Source: Betaproteobacteria bacterium GR16-43
GTDB taxonomy: Bacteria; Pseudomonadota; Gammaproteobacteria; Burkholderiales; Usitatibacteraceae
DNA: 64,000 nt
Reading direction: 5' to 3'
NCBI GenBank assembly: GCA_001953215.1
Contig: CP019169.1
Location: forward strand, 3,658,001-3,722,000
Shown here: piece by piece, positions 7,650 through 16,563 of the stretch
How positions within the stretch are numbered: the first letter of the stretch is position 1
Layout of the letters: each line of letters begins with the position of its first letter
The notes under the pieces: model-generated
Told to the model about the DNA's origin: nothing
What the model saw: the letters and a program-made list of their open reading frames with translations, nothing else
Databases searched by the model: none
Translations under genes and position numbers: made by a program

Positions 7650-9050
7650 CTAGCGCTCCTGCCCGCGGCTCCAGTTGCCGCGATTGCCACCGCCGCCCTC
7701 ACCTCGCCCTTCGCCATTGGAGCGTTGGGAGGGTTGGGCGACCCGCATCGGTTGCGGTTGTGCGACACGTTGGACTTGTTGCGACTGGACTTGCTGCTGC
7801 GACTGGACTTGCTGCTGCGGCGGCCCAGAAGGCGCTACGCGCATCGGCTTGGAAGCGCTCCTCTGGACTGCGACGCCCTGCGCGTTCGCACCCTGAGCCT
7901 GCGGCTGCGGGACATAGCGCTGCCCCACCGACTCGCCGCGAACCGGGATGCCCTGCTGCGCCTGCTGCGGCGGCTGCACCTGGGGCGAGCGCTCGGGCCG
8001 CACGCGCGATCCCGTCGACCACGAACCGTCGGTGCCATAGCGCGGCGCCGCTTGCCTCATGGAGGGGTTGTAGTGGTTGGTGTTCGTCACCTGGCGCTGT
8101 TCCCCGCGTTGCTGGTAGTTCCGGCCGTCGTTGCCGTACTGCGGGCGGTCCTGGCGACCGTTGCCATTGCGGTTCTGGTAGCCCGAGCCCGGACCCGGCG
8201 AGCGGTCGTTCGCGTAGCGGCGTCCGTCATGACGATAGTCACGCCAGCCGCGCCAGTAGTTGTTGCTCGTGTAGTAGTACGGGCGATGGCCCGCGTAGCG
8301 CACATAGCGACGGCCCCAGTCGAAGCCGCCGTAGTAGAAGCCGCTGCCGACATAGATGCCGCGGCCGAACCCGAACACGAGCCCCGGATAGAACGCGTAG
8401 CCCGGCCAAGGGTTCCAGTAGACCGGCTGGTAGTCCGGGTACTGCCACGTTCCGTATGCGATGCGCGGGTCGTAGTAGGGAACGTAGGTCGTCTCCGGCG
8501 AAGGCGAGGCGATCGTGTAGTCACCGCCCTCGCGATTGACGGCGAGCTGCTCGTTCGAGCGAAGGTTGCCGGCCTCGTCCGCACGACTACGCAACTGCTG
8601 CACGGTCTGCATGACGGCCTCTTCCTGCCCGAGGAAGGCCACGCCCAGGCGTTCCACCCACTGAGGCTGGTCCGCCATGGCCTTGAGGACGTCGGGGAAG
8701 GCGACCATCGACTTCACGCTCGGGTCCCACGGCTGGTTCTCGACCGCGCGCACGGCGTCATCGCCCTTCAGTTGCGGGTTGGAACGCGACCAGTTGGCGG
8801 CGCTCACGATGTCCTGCGGATAGGTCGCCGCCATCAGCAGTTGCGACAGGAGCGTGTCGGGATAAAGCGCGATGGGCGCGAGGATCGAGTCCAGCTCCTG
8901 CTGCGGGAGACGGGCGCGGTCCTGATAGGCCGCTTGCTGAATCGGGCGGTCCTGGTAGACGGGGGCCTGCGGCCCGGGAGACTGGGCGAAGGCGGAGGCG
9001 GCGGTAAGAATTGCCGCGGGGAGAATCGAGAGCTGGAAGAGCTTTTTCAT
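7650..9050 (-). CDS. DUF3300 domain secreted protein with Gln/Arg-rich tail
   Basis: A 466-residue protein with a signal peptide (first 22 residues, ending AFAQ). Residues about 45-180 carry the DUF3300 signature: LDSILAPIALYPDTLLSQ, TYPQDIVSAANW, QPWDPSVKSMVAFPDVL and QPQWVERLGVAFLGQ. The middle is Tyr/Gly/Arg-rich (VPYYDPRIAYGTW, YPGYAFYPG) and the last 150 residues are low-complexity Gln/Pro/Arg. DUF3300 proteins are exported proteins of unknown function, common in Proteobacteria. The start has an AGGAGG site. The tail contains an 18-base tandem repeat at 7783-7818. Confidence 0.88.
   Translation of the reverse strand: MKKLFQLSILPAAILTAASAFAQSPGPQAPVYQDRPIQQAAYQDRARLPQQELDSILAPIALYPDTLLSQLLMAATYPQDIVSAANWSRSNPQLKGDDAVRAVENQPWDPSVKSMVAFPDVLKAMADQPQWVERLGVAFLGQEEAVMQTVQQLRSRADEAGNLRSNEQLAVNREGGDYTIASPSPETTYVPYYDPRIAYGTWQYPDYQPVYWNPWPGYAFYPGLVFGFGRGIYVGSGFYYGGFDWGRRYVRYAGHRPYYYTSNNYWRGWRDYRHDGRRYANDRSPGPGSGYQNRNGNGRQDRPQYGNDGRNYQQRGEQRQVTNTNHYNPSMRQAAPRYGTDGSWSTGSRVRPERSPQVQPPQQAQQGIPVRGESVGQRYVPQPQAQGANAQGVAVQRSASKPMRVAPSGPPQQQVQSQQQVQSQQVQRVAQPQPMRVAQPSQRSNGEGRGEGGGGNRGNWSRGQER
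7783..7818 (-). repeat. Two tandem copies of an 18-base unit inside the DUF3300 gene
   Basis: The unit (gactggacttgctgctgc on the plus strand) occurs twice in a row, with a partial third copy just before. It encodes the QQVQSQ repeats of the protein's low-complexity tail and keeps the frame, so copy-number change would lengthen or shorten the tail by six residues. Confidence 0.8.
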
Positions 9051-9188
9051 GGGGTACCTCCTGTGACTTCTACTTAACGGTTAGTCACCGGATTCGGCTG
9101 ACAGGTCCATGCAGGTACTTCTCGTTACACGTTGATTCCTTGTAGGACTCCTGGCAGTCCCAGTTCCTGAACGGGCGAGAGGTACAGC

Positions 9189-9971
9189 CTAGCGAAGGTC
9201 CTCATCCTGGATCGCCGCCGCCTTCGCCCGAGCCCTCGCCTTCGCAAATCCATCCGAGAAACTCGCCGCGAGAATCCCGGTTGGCATCGCGATCATCCCG
9301 ATGCCGGCCAACGCGGTCACGCCGGCGAAGACCTTGCCCAGCACCGTCTGGGGCACCACGTCGCCGTAACCCACCGTGGTCAGCGTCACGACCGCCCACC
9401 ACATCGAGCGCAGGATGCTGCCGAAGGCCTGGGGCTGCTTCTCGCCTTCCACCACGTAGAGCGCGGCCGAAGAGATGAGGATCATGAGCGAGGCCAGTAC
9501 CATCGCGAACATGAGCTCGAAGCGCCGGTCATACACCGCACCCACGACGATGCGCATGGCCTCGGAGTAGCGCAACAGCTTGGAGATCGCGATCAGCCTC
9601 AGCACTCGCAGGATGCGAAGGATGAACGTCTCGAACCCGAGCCACCCCAGCAGGAAGGGGATGAGCGCCACCAGGTCCAGGATCGCGAAGGGCTTCACCA
9701 TGTAGCGCAACCGCCCCAGCACGCCGCGATGCACCGGGTCGTGGCCGATCGACCACACACGCGCTACGTACTCGATCAGGAAAATGATGCCCAACACGCC
9801 TTCGATCCTGTCGAAGTGCCGGGTCAGTTCGGGGGGAATCTCCGGCTCCGTGCTGACGATGGCAAGCGCCACGCCCAGGAGGATCGCCACCAGGACGACA
9901 CGCTGGGTGGCGGTGAGCCCGCCGCCCTTCGAGCCGTGCAGCTCGTCGTAGACCTTCTGCTTTGCCGTCAT
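9189..9971 (-). CDS. Voltage-gated-type potassium channel
   Basis: A 260-residue ion-transport protein with six hydrophobic segments, an arginine-bearing S4-like helix (ILRILRVLRL, about 118-127) and the K+ selectivity filter TVGYGD at 199-204, followed by the inner helix (LGKVFAGVTALAGIGMIAMPTG). This is the layout of Kv-like bacterial channels (ion_trans family). There is no RCK/TrkA-N domain; the C-terminus is a short basic-acidic helix, so gating is probably by voltage only. It would move K+ through the inner membrane as a tetramer. The gene stands alone. Confidence 0.92.
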   Translation of the reverse strand: MTAKQKVYDELHGSKGGGLTATQRVVLVAILLGVALAIVSTEPEIPPELTRHFDRIEGVLGIIFLIEYVARVWSIGHDPVHRGVLGRLRYMVKPFAILDLVALIPFLLGWLGFETFILRILRVLRLIAISKLLRYSEAMRIVVGAVYDRRFELMFAMVLASLMILISSAALYVVEGEKQPQAFGSILRSMWWAVVTLTTVGYGDVVPQTVLGKVFAGVTALAGIGMIAMPTGILAASFSDGFAKARARAKAAAIQDEDLR

Positions 9972-10001
9972 CGCCCGTCAGGCGTCCCAGGGTGAGCCAT
10001 C

Positions 10002-10448
10002 CTACTCCGGGGTCGGGTCAGCCTTCTTGAAGCGGATCACGTAGTTCTCGCCATCCCACGCGACCACCTGCCCCACCAGCTCCTCGCGCCGGCGGAACTC
10101 CTTCTTCACCTTCGAGGCTTCCTCGCCGGCCTGCACTTTCTTGATCTCGCTCGTGGTGGCCAGCACCAGGTAGACCGGGCTCTTTTCGGCAAACGCCTTG
10201 GCCAGGTTCACCCGGAACTCCGCGTTTCCCGGTCCCTGCCACCGGCCGGCCGAATCCGCGAACTCCATCGTCCCCGGGGCGCTCTGGCGGTGGTGGTGGG
10301 CCCACAGGCTGACCACCAGCCCTCCGTCGGGACGCCAGGCCGAGACCGACCACTGCATGTTCTTCAGCTTGGCACCATACTTCGCAAACGCTTCCTTGAG
10401 TCCCAGCACGGCCATGGAAACCACCTTGTCGCGGATATGAAGACACAT
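10002..10448 (-). CDS. Conserved-looking cytosolic protein of unknown function
   Basis: A 148-residue soluble protein, not recognised. It has a basic N-terminal half containing MQWSVSAWRPDGGLVVSLWAHHH and a C-terminal half with VYLVLATTSE, a charged helix and a final strand YVIRFKK. Two starts are possible: ATG 10448 (used here) or ATG 10415, which has the better ribosome binding site (AAGGTGG). The frame runs on to 10667 upstream but that part is antisense to the glutaredoxin gene and is not counted. It is divergent from that gene with only 25 bases between the starts, so the two probably share a control region. Confidence 0.55.
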   Translation of the reverse strand: MCLHIRDKVVSMAVLGLKEAFAKYGAKLKNMQWSVSAWRPDGGLVVSLWAHHHRQSAPGTMEFADSAGRWQGPGNAEFRVNLAKAFAEKSPVYLVLATTSEIKKVQAGEEASKVKKEFRRREELVGQVVAWDGENYVIRFKKADPTPE

Positions 10449-10473
10449 TAGCTCTTTTTTGAAGGAATTCCCC

Positions 10474-10842
10474 ATGCCCCGCCCGATCCTCGACGAATCC
10501 CGCATCCACCCCGCCATCCGCGAGAAGCTCGCCACCAATCGCGTGGAAATCGTCCATGAGGTCCAGGAAGCCATCGCGGCGAACCCCGTCGTCGTCGTGG
10601 GGATGGCCATCAACCCGGCGCCGGGCAAGGCCCGCAAGATGCTCGACGCCGCGGGCGTGCCGTACAAGTACCTCGAATATGGCAGCTACTTCCGCGACTG
10701 GCGCCGGCGCACGGCCCTCAAGATGTGGACCGGCTGGCAGACCTTCCCGATGGTGTTCGTGAACGGCGTGCTCGTCGGCGGGGCGAGCGACCTGGCGAAG
10801 TTGATCGCGGCCGGCGAGCTCAAGCCACTGCAGCGGAAGTAA
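10474..10842 (+). CDS. Glutaredoxin-fold protein lacking all cysteines
   Basis: A 122-residue protein that keeps the glutaredoxin frame: strand VVVVGMAINP, helix GKARKMLDAAGVPYKYLEYG, the cis-proline segment TFPMVFVNG and the glutathione-binding GGASDLAKL. The place of the CGFS/CPYC active site is taken by INPAPGK and there is no cysteine anywhere, so it cannot do thiol-disulfide exchange or ligate an iron-sulfur cluster through cysteine. The start at 10474 has a GAAGGA site 8 bases upstream; the ATG at 10459 is too close to that site. The 3' end overlaps the esterase gene tail to tail by 23 bases. A glutathione-binding or structural role is inference. Confidence 0.8.
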   Translation: MPRPILDESRIHPAIREKLATNRVEIVHEVQEAIAANPVVVVGMAINPAPGKARKMLDAAGVPYKYLEYGSYFRDWRRRTALKMWTGWQTFPMVFVNGVLVGGASDLAKLIAAGELKPLQRK

Positions 10843-11725
10843 CGCAGCGCTCGACGAATTCCCCCAGCATCGCGGTCGCATCCGGCCCGGCCGGGTCGTT
10901 GTAGGGGTAGGCCGCATCGCCACCACCCCACGCATGGCCGAGCCCCGGCGCCTTCACGAAGACGGCGAGATCCCCTTCCCCGCCGTTCAGTGCACGGAAC
11001 TGTTGGGCGACCTGCTCGCCGTTGATCGCGGCCACGACGTCATCCTTCGCGCCATGGACGGCCAGCAAGGGAAGCCGCACCGCTTCCGCAGTGGCTCGCG
11101 CACTGGCGCCGATCTTCACGGGATCGGTGACGGCGCCTTTCTCCATCACTTCGAAGGCCGAGATCGGAAGGCGCGCCGCCTCGCACGCGATCCCGGAATG
11201 CACGAACACTCCGGCGAACAGGTGCGGGTGGCGCACGCCGATCGCCGCGGCCAGCGCACCACCGGAGGAGAACCCGGCGACGACGATGCGCTGCTCGTCC
11301 ACGGGATAGGAATTTCGCACCTTGTCGATCTGCGCGAGGACGATGGCCACCTCGCCCCGGCCCGCGCTCGTCGGCGGATCGAACCAGTTCCAGCAGCCGT
11401 AGCGATTGGCGCGATCGGTCTGGCGGGGCAGCAGGATCACCCACCCCTTCGCATCCGCCAGTGCCGCGATGCGCGTGCCGGCCGCGAACTCCTCGGGCGT
11501 CTGCTTGCAGCCGTGGATGAAGACGACGAGCGTTCGAGGCTGCTGGCCGGCGAAATTGCGAGGCACATACACCAGGTATTCGCGCGAAGGTGGCAGGAAC
11601 GGTGCCACGGCCACCTGGCCGTTCAACGCGGTGGCCTTGCCCTTCGTGAAGTATCCCGGCCGTTCGACACGGCCCGTGAGGCGCGCGAAGAGCGCGCGCA
11701 GCCACGCGAGAAAGCGACGGATCAC
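10820..11725 (-). CDS. PHB-depolymerase-family esterase
   Basis: A 301-residue alpha/beta-hydrolase read from GTG. It has the esterase PHB-depolymerase layout: oxyanion motif HGCKQ at 71-75, nucleophile elbow GFSSG with Ser153, an aspartate in AVHGAKDDVV and the catalytic histidine in LGHAWGGG. The typical CWNWFDP block (about 111-117) is present. Members hydrolyse polyhydroxybutyrate oligomers, feruloyl or acetyl esters. The N-terminus is a basic hydrophobic stretch (RRFLAWLRALFARL) rather than a clean signal peptide, so export is uncertain. It lies directly downstream of prfC (21-base gap) and may share its transcript. Confidence 0.88.
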   Translation of the reverse strand: MIRRFLAWLRALFARLTGRVERPGYFTKGKATALNGQVAVAPFLPPSREYLVYVPRNFAGQQPRTLVVFIHGCKQTPEEFAAGTRIAALADAKGWVILLPRQTDRANRYGCWNWFDPPTSAGRGEVAIVLAQIDKVRNSYPVDEQRIVVAGFSSGGALAAAIGVRHPHLFAGVFVHSGIACEAARLPISAFEVMEKGAVTDPVKIGASARATAEAVRLPLLAVHGAKDDVVAAINGEQVAQQFRALNGGEGDLAVFVKAPGLGHAWGGGDAAYPYNDPAGPDATAMLGEFVERCVTSAAVA

Positions 11726-11746
11726 GCCGCGCCGGCGCTCAGCGAA

Positions 11747-13366
11747 TCACCCGGCTTGCGCCAGGTTCGAATGAAACACCAATCCCGCGTGCTCCCGAAG
11801 CGTATGCAGCTTGATCTTCGGCCAGAGATCCGCGATCGCCTTCAGTTCGTACGGGCGCTCGACGAGCACGGCCGGCGCATCGACCACGTCGTACGCCACG
11901 CGGTTCGCATTGCCCGTGATGAAGCGGTCCACCTCGCCCGGGACGTCCGAGGTGATCCAGCGCGCCATCTTGTACTTGCTGGGCGTCATGCGCGCTTCGG
12001 CCTTGTATTCGTGCTGGAGGCGATGCGCGACGACTTCGAACTGCAGCGCACCTGCGGCCCCGAGCAGCAACGGCCCCGCGTGATACGGACGGAAGACCTG
12101 GATGGCCCCCTCCTCGCCCAGTTGCTGCAGCCCCGTGCGCAGTTGCTTGAATCGCAGCGGATCGCGCACTTCCACTTCCTGGAACTGCTCGGGCGCGAAG
12201 AACGGCAGCCCCGTGAATTGCAGTTCCTCGCCTTCGGTGAGCGTGTCGCCGAGTTGCAGGGCCCCGCGGTTGGGAATGCCGAGGATGTCGCCGGCGAACG
12301 CTTCATCGAGGAGATCGCGCCGCTGCGAGAGGAACGAAACCGCGCTCCCCGCACGCAAGGCCTTGCCCGTGCGCGAGACGACCAGTTTCATCTCGCGCGT
12401 GAATCTCCCGGAAGCCACGCGGACGAACGCGATGCGGTCGCGGTGAGCCGGGTCCATGTTCGCCTGGATCTTGAAGACGACGCCGGTGAACTTTTCCTCC
12501 GTCGGCTCCACCACGCGCTGGATCGCGGGCTTCGGGCCCGGCGGAGGTGCGAGGTCGATGATCGCGTCGAGGATCTCGCGCACGCCGAAGTTGTTGATCG
12601 CCGAACCGAAGAACACCGGCGTCTGCTGGCCGGCGAGGAAGTCGGCGCGATCGAATTCGGGCGAGGCGCTGCCGATGAGGTCCATTTCGCTTCGCGCCTG
12701 CTCGAAGGCGCTGCCGAAGCGCTCGGCGAGGATCGGGTTGTCGAGGCCTTCGATGATTTCCTCGTCATCGGTGCGCCGGTCCTCGCCCGCCTTGAAGAGC
12801 CGCACCTGGTTGGAGCGCAGGTCGGCCACGCCGCCGAATTCCTTGCCCATGCCGATCGGCCACGAGAACGGGGCGGCGGTGAGCTTCAGGATCGACTCGA
12901 TTTCGTCGAGGAGCTCCAGCGGCGGGCGAACCTCGCGGTCCATCTTGTTCATGAACGTGATGATCGGCGTCTGCCGGGCGCGGCAGACTTCGAGGAGGCG
13001 CAAGGTCTGCGCCTCGACGCCCTTCGCCGCGTCGATCACCATCAGCGCCGCGTCCACGGCGGTGAGCACGCGGTAGGTGTCTTCCGAGAAATCCGCGTGG
13101 CCCGGGGTGTCGAGCAGGTTGATCACGCAGTCGCGGTACTCCATCTGCATGACCGAGCTCGCCACCGAGATGCCGCGCTGCTTCTCGATCTCCATCCAGT
13201 CGGAAGTCGCGTGGCGGGACGCCTTGCGCGCCTTCACGCTGCCCGCGATCTGGATCGCGCCGGCGTAGAGCAGGAGCTTCTCGGTGAGCGTGGTCTTGCC
13301 CGCGTCCGGGTGCGAGATGATCGCGAACGTGCGACGGCGGGAGACTTCGAGGGGCAGGTTGGACAT
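11747..13366 (-). CDS. prfC: Peptide chain release factor 3
   Basis: A 539-residue translational GTPase. G1 is SHPDAGKTTLTEK, G2/switch lies around KQRGISVASSVMQM, G3 is DTPGHADFSEDTYR and G4 is NKMD; the C-terminal RF3 domain follows (EFTG-like segments, GPLLLGAAGALQFEVV, VAYDVVDAP). RF3 uses GTP to remove RF1/RF2 from the ribosome after peptide release. Start taken at the MSNLPLEV methionine (13366); the frame extends 12 residues upstream to 13402 with no support. The region between this start and the divergent flavin hydroxylase holds a GGGGTC palindrome. Confidence 0.97.
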   Translation of the reverse strand: MSNLPLEVSRRRTFAIISHPDAGKTTLTEKLLLYAGAIQIAGSVKARKASRHATSDWMEIEKQRGISVASSVMQMEYRDCVINLLDTPGHADFSEDTYRVLTAVDAALMVIDAAKGVEAQTLRLLEVCRARQTPIITFMNKMDREVRPPLELLDEIESILKLTAAPFSWPIGMGKEFGGVADLRSNQVRLFKAGEDRRTDDEEIIEGLDNPILAERFGSAFEQARSEMDLIGSASPEFDRADFLAGQQTPVFFGSAINNFGVREILDAIIDLAPPPGPKPAIQRVVEPTEEKFTGVVFKIQANMDPAHRDRIAFVRVASGRFTREMKLVVSRTGKALRAGSAVSFLSQRRDLLDEAFAGDILGIPNRGALQLGDTLTEGEELQFTGLPFFAPEQFQEVEVRDPLRFKQLRTGLQQLGEEGAIQVFRPYHAGPLLLGAAGALQFEVVAHRLQHEYKAEARMTPSKYKMARWITSDVPGEVDRFITGNANRVAYDVVDAPAVLVERPYELKAIADLWPKIKLHTLREHAGLVFHSNLAQAG

Positions 13367-13404
13367 ACGGGCGATTCGGTCGGTAACCCGCCATTTTACC
13401 AAGG

Positions 13405-13424
13405 CTAAGGGGTCTGACCCCTAA
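13405..13424. repeat. GGGGTC-T-GACCCC palindrome (copy 1)
   Basis: A 15-base perfect inverted repeat with a single central base (AGGGGTC, T, GACCCCT) in the divergent region between prfC and the flavin hydroxylase. Close relatives lie at 17503-17519, 18104-18122 and in both arms of the structure at 54088-54177, so it is a dispersed repeat and not a gene-specific operator. Confidence 0.75.
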
Positions 13425-13464
13425 TTCTCGCGGAACGCCGGTCACCGATCCCTGTCCAGAAGGG

Positions 13465-14958
13465 ATGCCCCGAACCTCCGAGTGCGCGGTCCTCGTTGCC
13501 GGAGCCGGTCCGACCGGCCTGATGCTGGCCCTGTGGCTCGCCCGCAAGGGTGTGGACGTGCGCATCATCGACAAGACCGCCGAGGCCGGCACCACGTCGC
13601 GCGCACTCGTGGTGCACGCCCGCACGCTCGAGTTCTTCCAGCAACTCGGCCTCGCCGACGAGGCGATCGCCCGCGGCCGCAAGTTCGCCGGCATGCGCCT
13701 GTGGGCGCATGGCGAGGAGCGCGGCCACGTCGTGCTGGGCGACATCGGGGAAGGCCTGAGCCCCTTCCCCTTCATGCTGATCCTCCCGCAGGACGAGCAG
13801 GAACGCCTGCTGATCGAAGCCCTCGGCGCGCAGGGCATCGAAGTCGAGCGGCGCACGGAACTCCTCTCGTTCGAGGACCAGGGCGAGAAAGTTGTCGCCA
13901 CGCTGCGACGGGCGGACGGAACCGGGGAATCCTGCGCGTGCGCGTACCTGGCGGGCTGCGACGGCACGCACTCGACGGTGCGCCATGACATGCAGGTCGA
14001 CTTCCCGGGCGCCACCTACGCCCACATGTTCTATGTCGCCGACGTGCGGGCGAGCGGGCCGATGATCAATGGCGATCTCAACCTGGCCCTGGACACCGCG
14101 GACTTCCTCGCGATCTTCCCGATGCCCGGCGAAGGCAAGGCTCGCCTGATCGGGACGGTGAAGAACAGCGCAGCCGAGGCGGAGCGTCTGCAGTGGAAGG
14201 ACGTGAGCCCCGCGATCCTCGAGCGACTGAAGGTGAACGTCGAGCACGTGAACTGGTTCTCCACCTACCACGTGCACCATCGGGTCGCGAACCAATTCCG
14301 CAAGGGGCGTGCCTTCCTCCTTGGCGACGCGGCGCACATCCACAGTCCGGTCGGAGGCCAGGGCATGAACACCGGCCTCGGCGACGCCGTGAACCTCGCC
14401 TGGAAACTCGCGATGGTGCTCGAGGGCCGTTCGGACGCGCGCCTGCTGGACACCTACGAGCCCGAGCGCATTGCATTCGCACGCCGGCTGGTGGCGACCA
14501 CGGATCGGGCCTTCACGTTCGTCACCAGCGACGGGGCGCTCGCCCGCCGCGTGCGCGAGGACGTGGCGCCTCGCGTCATTCCCGCGGTCATGGAACTCGA
14601 CGCGGCACGCCGCTACATGTTCCGCACCGTCTCGCAGATCCTCATCGACTATCGCGAGAGCCCGCTCAGCGCGGGGCGTGCCGGTCGCGTGCACGGCGGC
14701 GATCGCCTGCCGTGGACCGGGGCCAACTACGCGCCCCTGCAATCCCTCGACTGGCAGGTGCACGTGTACGGTCCTTCGCCCGAGACGATCCTCGTGCCGG
14801 GCGTGCCGACGCGCGAGTTCCGCCGCGATGCTTCGGTCGACCGCGCGGGTTTCAGGAGCGGCGCGGCGTACCTCGTGCGACCCGACGGCTACGTCGCGCT
14901 CGCGGGCACGGACGCGAGGGCGATCGGGGCCTTCATGCAGCACCAGGTGATACGATAA
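13465..14958 (+). CDS. FAD-dependent aromatic hydroxylase-type monooxygenase
   Basis: A 497-residue flavoprotein of the PheA/TfdB group. It has the dinucleotide-binding GAGPTG near residue 10, the DG motif CDGTHSTVR, and the second FAD motif GDAAHIHSPVGGQGMNTGLGDAVNLAWKL near residue 290. A short C-terminal thioredoxin-like part ends in YLVRPDGYVALAG, the usual tail of this group. Such enzymes hydroxylate phenols or polycyclic compounds using NADPH and O2. The substrate is not evident and no ring-cleavage genes are adjacent. An AGAAGGG site lies just upstream of the ATG. Confidence 0.88.
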   Translation: MPRTSECAVLVAGAGPTGLMLALWLARKGVDVRIIDKTAEAGTTSRALVVHARTLEFFQQLGLADEAIARGRKFAGMRLWAHGEERGHVVLGDIGEGLSPFPFMLILPQDEQERLLIEALGAQGIEVERRTELLSFEDQGEKVVATLRRADGTGESCACAYLAGCDGTHSTVRHDMQVDFPGATYAHMFYVADVRASGPMINGDLNLALDTADFLAIFPMPGEGKARLIGTVKNSAAEAERLQWKDVSPAILERLKVNVEHVNWFSTYHVHHRVANQFRKGRAFLLGDAAHIHSPVGGQGMNTGLGDAVNLAWKLAMVLEGRSDARLLDTYEPERIAFARRLVATTDRAFTFVTSDGALARRVREDVAPRVIPAVMELDAARRYMFRTVSQILIDYRESPLSAGRAGRVHGGDRLPWTGANYAPLQSLDWQVHVYGPSPETILVPGVPTREFRRDASVDRAGFRSGAAYLVRPDGYVALAGTDARAIGAFMQHQVIR

Positions 14959-14991
14959 AACCATGAATCCGGACCCCGCCGCGCGCTAGTT

Positions 14992-16563
14992 TTGTCCGTC
15001 GACGACAACACCGTCGCCTGGCTGCAGCTCGCGTTGTGTCTCGCAGGAGCAGCCCTCCTCGCCTGGGGTCAGGTGCTCGCGCGCCTGGGGCGTGCCGATG
15101 CGATGCGGCGTCTTCGCGATGGGCTGCTGGCCGTGCTCGGCGTCCTCGGCGCCGCTGCGTATTTCAACTTCGGCGATCTCCACCATCCCAGGTTCATCCA
15201 CAACTGGGATACGTTCCACTACTACATGGGGTCGAAGTACTTCCCCGAGCTCGGCTACGAGCGCCTCTACCTGTGCACGATCGTGGTCGAGGCCGAGCGC
15301 GGCTTCACCTCCACGCGCACCATCCGCGACCTGCGCAACAACGAGCAGGTCCGGACGTACTCGGTCCGCAACGATCCGGAGGCGTGCAAGGCGCACTTCA
15401 CGCCGGAGCGATGGACGAGCTTCCGGCGCGACATGGCCTTCTTCCACGGGCGCGAGAGCGAGCGACGCTGGAGCCGGATCCTCAACGACCACGGCTACAA
15501 CGCGACACCCGTGTGGAACGCCCTGGGGCAGACGCTCGCGAACACCGGCCCGGCCACGGCGCAGCAGGTAACCGCCCTGAACCTCCTCGATCCGGTTTTC
15601 CTCCTCGCCATGGTCGTGATGATCGCGTGGGCCTTCGGCTGGCGCGTGGCCGCGGTGGCCGCGCTCTTCTTCGGCACGGACATTGCGGGACGCTATTTGT
15701 GGACCGGGGGTTCCTTCCTGCGGCACGACTGGCTCTTCTGGCTCGTGGGGAGCATCTGCCTGCTGAAGAAGGACCGCCCTTTCCTGGCCGGCGGCTTCAT
15801 CGCCTACGCGACGCTGCTGCGCCTCTTCCCCGGACTCGCCATCCTCGGGCCGATGCTCGCGCTGATCGCGATCTACAGGCGCGACCGGCGCCTCGATCGC
15901 GGCCTGCTGCGCTATTTCGCGGGTGGCATCGCGGCCACCGTCGTGCTCGTCGGCGCGTCCGTGGCGGTTTCCGGGCCCGAGAGCTGGCGCGACTTCGCCC
16001 GCAATACCGAGAAGCACCTCGGAACCGCCCTTACCAACAACATGGGACTACCGGCGCTCCTCGCATACCGTCCCGACACAACGGTCGCGCAGCTCACCGA
16101 GACCTCGCGCCTCGACCCCATCAAGGCGTGGAGGGCCGCGCACGCCGAGGGGCTCCGCGAGGCGCGGCCCGTTTTCATCGCGCTGTGCATTGCCTTCGCG
16201 GTGTTGCTGTATCTCGCCGTCGTGAAGGCCGGTGCCGAGCCCTGGATCGCCGCTTCCCTGGGCATCGGCATGCTGGCGGTGGGCGTCGAACTCACCTGCT
16301 ACTACTACTGCTTCTTCGTGGGCCTCGTGCTGGCGATGTACCAGCGCCCCGGCGTGGGCATCCTCATCCTGCTCATGAACGCGGGGTGGCTGCTCATGGA
16401 GCGCTACTCGCACTGGGGCGACGAGAAGTTCGTCGCCATGAGTGCGCTTGCCGTGGCGGTCTACGCGTTGATCCTGCTGCGATTCGCCTGGCCTATCGGG
16501 TTTCGGAAAGCCGCGACCACATCGCCTTCGCCAGCGTCCCCAGTTCCGGATTCAACGCGGTGA
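14992..16563 (+). CDS. Polytopic membrane protein, GT-C glycosyltransferase-like
   Basis: A 523-residue integral membrane protein with roughly ten hydrophobic segments. The start is TTG with no obvious ribosome binding site; a seven-codon open frame (14963-14989) just before it may couple translation. After the first two spans comes a long hydrophilic loop (about 60-180) beginning HNWDTFHYYMGSKYF, which resembles the first periplasmic loop with acidic residues of GT-C/DUF2029 mannosyltransferases. Function is inferred from topology only. Its last 71 bases overlap the end of the oppositely oriented WWNP gene. It could equally be a surface-polymer modification enzyme. Confidence 0.62.
   Translation: MSVDDNTVAWLQLALCLAGAALLAWGQVLARLGRADAMRRLRDGLLAVLGVLGAAAYFNFGDLHHPRFIHNWDTFHYYMGSKYFPELGYERLYLCTIVVEAERGFTSTRTIRDLRNNEQVRTYSVRNDPEACKAHFTPERWTSFRRDMAFFHGRESERRWSRILNDHGYNATPVWNALGQTLANTGPATAQQVTALNLLDPVFLLAMVVMIAWAFGWRVAAVAALFFGTDIAGRYLWTGGSFLRHDWLFWLVGSICLLKKDRPFLAGGFIAYATLLRLFPGLAILGPMLALIAIYRRDRRLDRGLLRYFAGGIAATVVLVGASVAVSGPESWRDFARNTEKHLGTALTNNMGLPALLAYRPDTTVAQLTETSRLDPIKAWRAAHAEGLREARPVFIALCIAFAVLLYLAVVKAGAEPWIAASLGIGMLAVGVELTCYYYCFFVGLVLAMYQRPGVGILILLMNAGWLLMERYSHWGDEKFVAMSALAVAVYALILLRFAWPIGFRKAATTSPSPASPVPDSTR

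Noticed and set aside
7783-7818. Possible CRISPR or satellite array
   Set aside because: Only two and a half 18-base units, no spacers, in frame within the DUF3300 protein's Gln-rich tail.
10934-13408. 824-codon plus-strand open frame over the esterase and prfC
   Set aside because: Both genes on the minus strand have full family motifs; the antisense frame has none.
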